64,000 bases of DNA, from positions 1 through 64,000 of the forward strand of contig NZ_CP083566.1 in NCBI RefSeq assembly GCF_025143985.1. Direction: 5' to 3'. The first letter of the stretch is position 1, and each line of letters opens with the position of its first letter. This document shows positions 26,525-33,235 of the stretch, piece after piece. The position numbers were made by a program, and so were the translations under genes. Below the pieces are notes generated by a model. That model searched no databases. It saw nothing but the letters and a program-made list of their open reading frames with translations, and had not been told where the DNA came from. The stretch comes from Sulfitobacter sp. W027 (GTDB lineage: Bacteria > Pseudomonadota > Alphaproteobacteria > Rhodobacterales > Rhodobacteraceae).

Positions 26525-27528
26525 GCGCTCTGCTCCAGATGTGTTTCCAGCGGGGCGAAGTGACAGGCCACAGCGTGCCCACTCTCTAGCGGAGCAAGCG
26601 GCGGCTCCTTGGCGCAGATCGGCTGAGCAAAGGGGCAGCGCGTGGCAAAGCGGCAGCCTTTGGGCATGTTCTGCGTCGTCGGCACCATGCCCGGTACGGT
26701 GGCCAAACGCCCGCGCGGACCGCTCAACTGCGGGATCGAAGACATGAGGCCGATGGTATAGGGGTGCTGCGGATCGTTAAAAATACGCTCCGCCGGACCA
26801 GTCTCGACGATGGTGCCCGCATACATGACGGCCACGGTATCAGCGATTTCGGCCACGACACCCAAATCATGGGTGATCATGATCGTGCCCATGTCGGTCT
26901 CGGCCTGAAGGTCGCGGATCAACTCGAGGATTTGCGCCTGAATGGTCACATCAAGCGCAGTGGTCGGCTCATCCGCGATCAGCAGCGCGGGGTCGTTCAC
27001 CAGCGCCATGGCGATCATCACCCGCTGGCGCATACCGCCTGACAGTTGGTGCGGGTAATCCCGCATCCGCTTTTCCGCCGCCGGAATACCGACCCGCTTG
27101 AGGATCGCCAGCGCCTTATCCTCGGCCTCGGCTTTGCTGGCATCGCTATGGGCTAGCACGGCCTCAACAATCTGATCGCCGATGCGGAAGGCGGGGTTGA
27201 GGGATGTCATCGGCTCTTGAAAGATCATGGTCATCCGGCTGCCGCGCAATTTGCGCATTGCAGTGTGATCGGCGAGATCGAGCTTTTGCCCCTCAAAGAT
27301 CATCTCCCCTGATCCGATCGTCGCCGCACCTGCAGGCAATAGCCCCATCATCGCAAGTGAGGTCACGCTCTTGCCGCAGCCGCTCTCCCCGACAACGCAG
27401 AGCGTTTTGCCCGGGCTGACCGAAAAATTGACGTGATTGATCTGGTCGCTCGGCGCGCCACGAAAACGCAGGCTGAAGTCACGCACTTCGAGCAAAACCT
27501 TGTCGGAACCGGTGTCAGGGCTGGGCAA
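26521..27528 (-). CDS. Peptide-type ABC transporter ATP-binding protein (DppD family, system 1)
   Basis: This ATPase has Walker [10 protein letters not shown], signature [15 protein letters not shown], Walker [13 protein letters not shown] and the C-terminal [12 protein letters not shown] extension. The homologous part starts at [11 protein letters not shown]. The frame stays open to 27705, but bases 27550-27705 are AT-rich and contain promoter-like elements, so a TTG start at 27528 (335 residues) or 27549 (342 residues) is more likely than the 394-residue form. No strong ribosome site is visible for either, so the exact start is uncertain. It is the first gene of the operon running down to 17820. 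Confidence 0.88.
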   Translation of the reverse strand: MPSPDTGSDKVLLEVRDFSLRFRGAPSDQINHVNFSVSPGKTLCVVGESGCGKSVTSLAMMGLLPAGAATIGSGEMIFEGQKLDLADHTAMRKLRGSRMTMIFQEPMTSLNPAFRIGDQIVEAVLAHSDASKAEAEDKALAILKRVGIPAAEKRMRDYPHQLSGGMRQRVMIAMALVNDPALLIADEPTTALDVTIQAQILELIRDLQAETDMGTIMITHDLGVVAEIADTVAVMYAGTIVETGPAERIFNDPQHPYTIGLMSSIPQLSGPRGRLATVPGMVPTTQNMPKGCRFATRCPFAQPICAKEPPLAPLESGHAVACHFAPLETHLEQSA

Positions 27529-27833
27529 TGGACCGCTTTCTTGAACCAATATAAGATTGGTCGAGTATGCGGTTGCAAATTTCTTCCTGTCAATCCGGAG
27601 AAATGAGATTATACGAATTGTCTTATTATTCAGTTGGTTAAGTGTAAAGTCTGCTGGCATTTTGGCATCTATGCCCATCTTTTGTGCGTTCTGAAAACAG
27701 CGCATTTGCCCAAACCACTTGGTTTTTGGTCGTCGCAGCGCACTTCCCGGTCCGGGCGCACTATTGTAGGACCGCCGAATTCTTGCTTTACCCAGAAAGA
27801 GCGGTAAATTCCTAATCAGAGCGGCATAACCCC
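27529..27833. other. Divergent AT-rich intergenic region between the peptide ABC operon and a GntR gene
   Basis: These 305 bases separate two divergent transcripts and are clearly more AT-rich than the flanking genes. They contain a candidate promoter for the ABC operon (27564-27593) and a second TATAAT box on the minus strand (27608-27613) without a good -35. On the plus strand, TTGCTT (27783-27788) and TAAATT (27805-27810) with a 16-base spacer could drive the GntR gene. No small gene with a convincing ribosome site was seen. Confidence 0.5.
27564..27593 (-). promoter_or_regulatory. Candidate sigma70-type promoter of the peptide ABC/ggt operon
   Basis: On the minus strand a perfect TTGACA (27593-27588) is followed after 18 bases by CATACT (27569-27564). 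The predicted transcript would begin near 27557, only a few bases before the TTG candidates at 27549 and 27528. This supports the shorter start of the first ATPase. Confidence 0.4.
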
Positions 27834-28532
27834 ATGACCAGCAAACCTAAATCGGCAGAGCGCAAGCGCGGGTCCGGGGCGCAATTTGTCTATTCGATCC
27901 TGCGCGATGAAATCTTAGACCTGACTCTGCTCCCCGGCAGTCCCATCGACGAGATTCGCCTCTCCGAGCGGTTGTCGATGTCGCGCACCCCAATCCGTGA
28001 GGCATTGGTGCGACTGGCAAGCGAAGGGCTGGTGACCACGCTGCCCAACCGCTCGACCGTGGTGTCGAACATCGACTTCATGAACCTGCACACCTTTTTC
28101 GATGCGATGACCCTGATGTACCGCGTCACGACCCGCCTCGCGGCGCAGTTTCATACCGCGGCAGATATGGCCCGCATCCGCGCGCGTCAGGCGGAATTTG
28201 CCAAGGCGGTGGCGGCGCAGGACGCGCTGTCAATGATTGCCACAAATCGAGAGTTCCACGCCGAGATCGCCCGCGCGGGGCGTAACCCCTATTACGAATC
28301 GCTCTGCCTGCGGCTTTTGGATGAGGGGCGGCGGCTTTTGCGGATGTACTACCAGTCCTTCGACGACCAGCTTCCAAATGAGTATGTGCAAGAGCATGAA
28401 GACCTGATCGCGACCATTGAAACCCGCGATATCTCCCGTGCGGATTCTCTGGCCGAAACCCATGCCGACCAGATTGTACGGCAGATTCAGGCACTGATTT
28501 CACGCGACCGACGGCAACATATCGATCTCTAA
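27834..28532 (+). CDS. GntR-family regulator with FCD domain
   Basis: This 232-residue protein has an N-terminal GntR winged helix (VYSILRDEILDLTLLPGSPIDE ... LSMSRTPIREALVRLASEG split over residues ~18-65). An FCD-type helical ligand domain follows, with metal-site-like residues in NREFHAEIARAGRNPYYE. It is divergent from the peptide ABC operon and lies 131 bases upstream of the DHDPS-family gene, so it could control either or both. Its paralogue closes the ABC operon at 17820-18533. Ligand unknown. Confidence 0.91.
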   Translation: MTSKPKSAERKRGSGAQFVYSILRDEILDLTLLPGSPIDEIRLSERLSMSRTPIREALVRLASEGLVTTLPNRSTVVSNIDFMNLHTFFDAMTLMYRVTTRLAAQFHTAADMARIRARQAEFAKAVAAQDALSMIATNREFHAEIARAGRNPYYESLCLRLLDEGRRLLRMYYQSFDDQLPNEYVQEHEDLIATIETRDISRADSLAETHADQIVRQIQALISRDRRQHIDL

Positions 28533-28534
28533 GT

Positions 28535-28553
28535 TACTGTAAAAATACTGTAA
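28535..28553 (+). promoter_or_regulatory. TACTGTAA direct repeats upstream of the DHDPS-family gene
   Basis: Two identical octamers TACTGTAA at 28535-28542 and 28546-28553 are exactly 11 bases apart, so they face the same side of the helix. They start just after the GntR stop codon. Such phasing suggests a regulator-binding site, but no known protein is assigned. Confidence 0.35.
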
Positions 28554-28584
28554 TTCGGAAGACATGAACTACGTCTTGTTTTTA

Positions 28585-28592
28585 TGTCGACA
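28585..28592. promoter_or_regulatory. TGTCGACA palindrome, possible GntR operator
   Basis: A perfect 8-base palindrome TGTCGACA is flanked by TTGTTT (28576-28581) and AAACAA (28592-28597), giving a wider dyad. GntR-family operators often have a GT-N-AC core, which this fits. It lies 72 bases upstream of the DHDPS-family start and just downstream of a GntR gene. Confidence 0.35.
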
Positions 28593-28663
28593 AACAAAAT
28601 ACAATCACTAAGATGCAGCTAAGCCCGGCAACATCGCAGCCGGTTTCTAAGATGGAGAGATAA

Positions 28664-29626
28664 ATGAACCCTTCGATTTTTTCCGGCTGCATCCCGGCCC
28701 TGATGACCCCCTGCACTGAAGACCGCAAACCCGACTTCGACGCGCTGGTGCGCATGGGCAAAAAGCTGATCGCCGATGGTATGAGCGCGGTCGTTTACTG
28801 CGGTTCAATGGGGGATTGGCCGCTGCTGACCGACGCAGAGCGGATGGAAGGCGTTGAACGCTTGGTCAACGCGGGCGTTCCGGTCGTTGTTGGTACGGGT
28901 GCTGTGAACACCAAGCTGGCCGCGGCGCACGCAGCCCATGCGCAGAAAGTTGGCGCAAAAGGGTTGATGCTGATCCCGCGCATCCTGTCGCGCGGTACTT
29001 CGGTCGCTGCACAAAAGGACCATTTCAAAGCTGTCCTTTCCGCTGCTCCAGAGCTTCCGGCCGTGATCTACAACAGCCCCTATTATGGTTTTGCCACCCG
29101 CGCTGATCTCTTCTTTGCGCTGCGGGCCGAGCATTCGAATCTCGTCGGCTTCAAAGAGTTCGGCGGCGCGGATGACCTGCGCTATGCGGCGGAAAATATC
29201 ACCAGCCGCGATGATGACGTGACGCTGATGATTGGCGTCGACACCACCGTTTTCCATGGTTTCGTCAACTGCGGAGCCACGGGCGCCATCACCGGCATCG
29301 GCAACGTGCTGCCGCGCGAAGTTTTGCATCTGGTCGCCCTAAGCCAAGCAGCGGCGGCGGGCGATGCCGAAGCGCGCCAACGGGCGCAGGAGCTCGACGC
29401 GGCGCTTGGTGTTCTTTCCTCCTTTGATGAGGGTCCCGATCTCGTGCTTTATTATAAGCATCTGATGGTACTCGAAGGCCATGCAGAATATGCGCTGCAT
29501 TTTAATGAGACCGACGCGCTGAGCGACAGCCAGCGCGGCTATGCCGAGGCGCAGTATAAACTGTTCCGCACATGGTATGCCGATTGGAGCCAGCAAGGCG
29601 GCGCGGTCGCCAAATACGCGGCCTAA
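28664..29626 (+). CDS. Dihydrodipicolinate synthase/N-acetylneuraminate lyase family protein
   Basis: This 320-residue (beta/alpha)8 class I aldolase-type protein has the Schiff-base Lys in VGFKEFGG (near residue 165) and the catalytic Tyr in IYNSPYYG (near residue 140). The GSMGDWPLLTDAER segment replaces the usual GTTGE...L..E.R phosphate/pyruvate loop. Family members condense, cleave or deaminate pyruvate-derived ketoacids. The GSMGDW variant suggests a catabolic lyase or deaminase rather than lysine biosynthesis. It stands alone with its GntR regulator, has a GGAGAG ribosome site and is followed by a strong terminator. The substrate is unknown. Confidence 0.87.
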   Translation: MNPSIFSGCIPALMTPCTEDRKPDFDALVRMGKKLIADGMSAVVYCGSMGDWPLLTDAERMEGVERLVNAGVPVVVGTGAVNTKLAAAHAAHAQKVGAKGLMLIPRILSRGTSVAAQKDHFKAVLSAAPELPAVIYNSPYYGFATRADLFFALRAEHSNLVGFKEFGGADDLRYAAENITSRDDDVTLMIGVDTTVFHGFVNCGATGAITGIGNVLPREVLHLVALSQAAAAGDAEARQRAQELDAALGVLSSFDEGPDLVLYYKHLMVLEGHAEYALHFNETDALSDSQRGYAEAQYKLFRTWYADWSQQGGAVAKYAA

Positions 29627-29653
29627 CCTCCCCCAACCTCTCCCCGGCTGGGC

Positions 29654-29683
29654 AGGCCCGTCGCTTCTGCGGCGGGCCTTTTG
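29654..29683 (+). terminator. Rho-independent terminator after the DHDPS-family gene
   Basis: An 11-bp stem (29654-29664 with 29669-29679, one T-G wobble) and a TTCT loop are followed by TTTT. It lies 28 bases after the stop codon and separates this gene from the cyclase operon. Confidence 0.8.
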
Positions 29684-29714
29684 CGTTTCCTGACAGCGCT
29701 TTCAAAGAAGATAA

Positions 29715-29743
29715 TTGCAAACGCATATAAATTTGACTAGCAT
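29715..29743 (+). promoter_or_regulatory. Candidate promoter of the cyclase-marR-oxidoreductase operon
   Basis: TTGCAA (29715-29720) and TAGCAT (29738-29743) are 17 bases apart, ending 57 bases before the cyclase start. The spacer is AT-rich. Overlapping CAAA/TTTG half-sites could serve the MarR regulator encoded in the operon, but the match is weak. Confidence 0.35.
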
Positions 29744-29800
29744 CTTCTCAGGGATCAACGCACCGGGAGTGGGTGCGCCAATTTGGGGAGAAAAATTGAG

Positions 29801-30592
29801 ATGAGTGCAACAGATTTAATGCGTGATTTCGGGGCGATGCTCGCCTCTGGCGGGGTCGAAGTGGTGGACTGTTCGGGCGTTTTGGGGCCAGATACGCCGA
29901 TCCTGCAACTGCCAGCCGATTTTGCCAAGCCGACACCGAAAGTCGAAATCCATAAGATCAGCGAATATGACGAAGACGGCCCGTTCTTTGCGTGGAACTG
30001 GATGGTCTTGGGCGAACATTCCGGCACCCATTTCGACGCGCCGCACCATTGGATCACCGGCAAGGATTACGAAGACGGGTTCACAGATACGCTTGACGTG
30101 CAACGCCTCGTCGCGCCGGTCAACGTGATCGACTGCTCGCAGCAATCTCAAGAAGACCCCGACTTTTTGCTCGACGCCAAAGGCATTAAGGAATGGGAGG
30201 CCGAGTATGGCGAGATTGGCGAGGGCGAATGGGTCGTCATGCGCACCGATTGGGACAGCCGTGTAAATGACGAAGCGCGGTTCCTCAACGCGGATGAAAC
30301 CGGACCCCACAGCCCCGGACCGACCCCGGATGCGATCGAGTATCTGATGAGCAAAAAGATCGTCGGTTGGGGCACCCAATGCATCGGCACCGATGCGGGT
30401 CAGGCCGGCGGGATGGAGCCGCCGTACCCGGCGCATAACCTGCTGCATAAGAACAACTGTTTCGGTCTGGCAAGCCTTGCCAATCTCGACAAACTGCCGC
30501 CCAAGGGCGCGATCCTGATTGCGGCGCCGCTGAAGATTAAGAATGGCACCGGCAGCCCCATTCGGGCGCTGGCGCTGGTGCCGAAGGGCTGA
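29801..30592 (+). CDS. Isatin hydrolase-type cyclase-family metal hydrolase (copy 2)
   Basis: This 263-residue enzyme carries the complete metal motif HSGTHFDAPHH with His73, His77, Asp79 and His83, the positions used for Mn in characterised isatin hydrolase of Labrenzia. The C-terminal block TDAGQAGGMEPPYPAHNLLH also matches that enzyme as I recall it. Isatin hydrolase opens isatin to isatinate. A TTG at 29783 is in frame, but the ATG at 29801 with GGGGAG upstream is preferred. The operon continues with a MarR regulator and an indolepyruvate oxidoreductase-type pair, which fits a route using isatinate, a 2-oxoacid. Copy 1 at 6243 is clearly diverged. Confidence 0.88.
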   Translation: MSATDLMRDFGAMLASGGVEVVDCSGVLGPDTPILQLPADFAKPTPKVEIHKISEYDEDGPFFAWNWMVLGEHSGTHFDAPHHWITGKDYEDGFTDTLDVQRLVAPVNVIDCSQQSQEDPDFLLDAKGIKEWEAEYGEIGEGEWVVMRTDWDSRVNDEARFLNADETGPHSPGPTPDAIEYLMSKKIVGWGTQCIGTDAGQAGGMEPPYPAHNLLHKNNCFGLASLANLDKLPPKGAILIAAPLKIKNGTGSPIRALALVPKG

Positions 30593-30595
30593 TCG

Positions 30596-31075
30596 GTGAC
30601 AGATACACCACTCACCAAGGCGGAGAATGCGCCGCTCGATCAGATGGGGCTCGATAACTTCGCGCCCTATCTGATGAACCGGATCATGGGGCGGTATAAT
30701 GCCGCCCTGTCAGCCGAGATGGCGGCGCTTGGCTTGACCACGCCACAGATGCGCTCCTTGGCGGTGCTTTCGGTCACAGATGGGATCTTGATCCGTGAAT
30801 TGGCCGTCTATGCGGTGGTTCAGCAATCTACGCTGAGCCGCGCGCTGGACGCGCTGGTGCGCGACGGTTTGGTGCGGCGTGAGACTGACGCAACCGACAG
30901 CCGCGCCACCCGCGTCTATCTGACCGACAAGGGGCGAGAGGCCTATGCAAGGCTCTGGCCGCATATGGCCGAGGCCTATGGCGCGATGTTCAAGGGCATC
31001 GACGCCGCCGAGAAAGAGGCCTTTGTGGCCACGCTGCGCACCATGCTGCGCAACATCCGAAAACACGATTTTTAA
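30596..31075 (+). CDS. MarR-family transcriptional regulator
   Basis: This 159-residue winged-helix protein starts with GTG three bases after the cyclase stop. The DNA-binding part is LTTPQMRSLAVLSV ... VVQQSTLSRALDALVRDGLV, and the wing DSRATRVYLTDKG is typical. MarR proteins usually bind aromatic carboxylates, and MarR regulators (IacR type) control known indole-acetate catabolic loci. Its position inside the operon suggests autoregulation and control of the cyclase and oxidoreductase genes. Confidence 0.92.
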   Translation: MTDTPLTKAENAPLDQMGLDNFAPYLMNRIMGRYNAALSAEMAALGLTTPQMRSLAVLSVTDGILIRELAVYAVVQQSTLSRALDALVRDGLVRRETDATDSRATRVYLTDKGREAYARLWPHMAEAYGAMFKGIDAAEKEAFVATLRTMLRNIRKHDF

Positions 31076-31084
31076 GAGGGTCTC

Positions 31085-33235
31085 ATGGCCGAGCGTTCGT
31101 TTAAGGCAGAGGTGGAACACCTGCGCAAAGGAGACGGTGACGTCTTCACAGGTGAGGGTATCCTCGCGATTACCAAAGCCCTTCTGGAAAACGGGGTCGG
31201 CTATGTGGGCGGCTATCAGGGTGCGCCGATCTCGCATCTGATGGACGTGCTGGCGGATGCCGAAGAGCTCATGGCCGAACTTGGCGTGCGGTTTGAGGCG
31301 AATGCGTCTGAGGCGGCGGCGGCGGCAATGCTGGCGGCGAGCGTGCATTACCCCATTCGTGGCGCGGTGACTTTTAAGGGGCCGGTGGGGGTTAACGTGG
31401 CTTCTGATGCGCTGGCCAACCTCAGTTCTTCGGGCGTCACCGGTGGCGCGCTGGTGATCGTGGGCGAGGACTACGGCGAAGGCTCGTCGATCATGCAGGA
31501 ACGCAGCCACGGCTTTGCCATGAAATCGCAGTTCTGGATGCTCGACCCGCGCCCGAACCTGCCTTGCATTACCAAAGCGGTGAAAGACGGGTTTGAACTT
31601 TCGGAGGCCAGCAACACCCCCGTGATGCTCATGGTGCGCATCCGGTCCTGCCATGTGACCGGCAGTTTCGAGACCCGTGACAACCAGCGTCCGCCGCTCA
31701 CCGTGGCCGAAGCGGCCGCCAACCCGCGCTCGGATTTCAACCGTGTGGTGCTGCCGCCGATGTCCTATCTGCATGAGAAGGACAAGATCGAGAACCGCTG
31801 GCCTGCGGCGGAAAAGTTCATCCGCGACAATAAGCTAAACGAGTTCTTCGGCCCGGAAGAAGCCCCATTGGGCATCGTTGTCCAAGGCGGCATGTACAAC
31901 TCCGTCATCCGTGCCCTGCAACGGCTGGGCCTTGCGGATATCCACGGCCAGACCGAGGTGCCGCTCTATGTGCTGAACGTCACCTATCCGCTGCTGCGCG
32001 ATGAGTTCGACGACTTCTGCAAAGGCAAGGATCACGTGTTGGTGGTCGAAGAGGGCCAGCCGGATCATATCGAACAGCAGCTTGGCTCCTACCTCTACAA
32101 ACTCGAACGTAAGGTGAAGCTGCACGGCAAAGATGTGTTGCCGATGGCGGGGGAATACACAGGTCAGGTGCTGCTCGACGGTGTGACGGATTTCCTCAAG
32201 GTCGCGGCGCCCGAGATGCTGCCCGGCAAGGTCCGCGCCCCCAACGCCGAAGCGCCCGCAATCCCCGATCTGTCCGACACCGTGCCGATCCGCCCGCCCG
32301 GTTTCTGCACCGGCTGCCCGGAACGCCCGATCTTTGCCGCGATGAAACTGACCGAGCAGGAGTTGGGCAAACACCAGATCACTGGCGACATTGGCTGCCA
32401 CCTGTTTGGCTGTCTGCCGCCCTTTGAAATTGGCGGCTCGACCATGGGCTACGGCCTCGGCCCCGCCTCTAACGCGGCCTTTGACGGGGGTGGCGACAAA
32501 CGGGTGATCTCGATTCTTGGGGATGGCGGTTTCTGGCATAACGGGTTGTCGACTTCGATCGGGAACATGGTGTTCAACAAGTCCGACAGCGTCGCAGTGA
32601 TCGTCGACAACTACTATTCCGCCGCCACGGGCGGGCAGGACGTGATGTCCTCGCGGGCGCATAACGACACCAAGAGCACCAACAATCCGATCTCCAAGGC
32701 GCTCAAGGGCGTGGGCGTCGAGTGGGTGCGCCAGATCGACCGGACCTATGACGTGGGCAAGCTGCGTGAGGTGCTGCGCGAGGCGCTGACCACCGATTAT
32801 AAGGGGCCGAAGGTCATCGTGGCGTCTTCGGAATGTATGCTGAACAAGCAGCGCCGTGAGAAGCCCCTGCGCAACAAGGCGATCAAGGAAGGCCGCCGCA
32901 TGGAGGTGCCGCGCTTTGGCGTCGATGCGGATGTTTGCACCGGGGATCATGCCTGCATCCGGCTCTCGGGCTGCCCGTCGCTGTCGCTCAAGCGGCTGGA
33001 CGATCCACTGCGCGACGATCCGGTGGCGCATATCGATCAGACCTGTGTGGGCTGCGGCAACTGCGGCGAAGTGGCCGATACGGCGGTGCTCTGCCCGTCG
33101 TTCTATCAAGCCGATGTGGTGCATAACCCCACCCGTTTCGAGCGGTGGCGTGCCGAGAAAACCAGCCAGATCATCTCTTGGCTACAAAGACGGCGCGACG
33201 CAAAGCGGCTGCGCAGCGAAGGAGTGACGACGTGA
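31085..33235 (+). CDS. Indolepyruvate:ferredoxin oxidoreductase-type alpha subunit (TPP-dependent)
   Basis: This 716-residue protein is an IorA-like 2-oxoacid:ferredoxin oxidoreductase. The N-terminal half is the pyruvate-oxidoreductase domain I/II. The TPP domain contains CTGCPERPIFAA (near residue 408) and LGDGGFWHNGLSTSIGN with DNYYSAATGGQ. The C-terminus (from ~residue 615) is a modified ferredoxin domain. Its second cluster motif, CVGCGNC ... CP, is normal, but the first reads CTGDHACIRLSGC, without the usual CxxCxxC spacing. It would convert an aryl 2-oxoacid plus CoA to an acyl-CoA, CO2 and reduced ferredoxin. With an isatin hydrolase in the same operon, isatinate (2-aminophenylglyoxylate) is an attractive substrate, giving anthraniloyl-CoA. 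RBS GAGGG. Confidence 0.9.
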   Translation: MAERSFKAEVEHLRKGDGDVFTGEGILAITKALLENGVGYVGGYQGAPISHLMDVLADAEELMAELGVRFEANASEAAAAAMLAASVHYPIRGAVTFKGPVGVNVASDALANLSSSGVTGGALVIVGEDYGEGSSIMQERSHGFAMKSQFWMLDPRPNLPCITKAVKDGFELSEASNTPVMLMVRIRSCHVTGSFETRDNQRPPLTVAEAAANPRSDFNRVVLPPMSYLHEKDKIENRWPAAEKFIRDNKLNEFFGPEEAPLGIVVQGGMYNSVIRALQRLGLADIHGQTEVPLYVLNVTYPLLRDEFDDFCKGKDHVLVVEEGQPDHIEQQLGSYLYKLERKVKLHGKDVLPMAGEYTGQVLLDGVTDFLKVAAPEMLPGKVRAPNAEAPAIPDLSDTVPIRPPGFCTGCPERPIFAAMKLTEQELGKHQITGDIGCHLFGCLPPFEIGGSTMGYGLGPASNAAFDGGGDKRVISILGDGGFWHNGLSTSIGNMVFNKSDSVAVIVDNYYSAATGGQDVMSSRAHNDTKSTNNPISKALKGVGVEWVRQIDRTYDVGKLREVLREALTTDYKGPKVIVASSECMLNKQRREKPLRNKAIKEGRRMEVPRFGVDADVCTGDHACIRLSGCPSLSLKRLDDPLRDDPVAHIDQTCVGCGNCGEVADTAVLCPSFYQADVVHNPTRFERWRAEKTSQIISWLQRRRDAKRLRSEGVTT

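Noticed and set aside
27550-27705. N-terminal extension of the DppD-type ATPase to 394 residues
   Set aside because: The extra region is AT-rich, unlike family N-termini, and contains promoter-like hexamers, so it is treated as non-coding.
31835-33124. 429-codon open frame on the minus strand
   Set aside because: It is antisense to the oxidoreductase alpha gene, whose TPP and Fe-S motifs fix the true frame.
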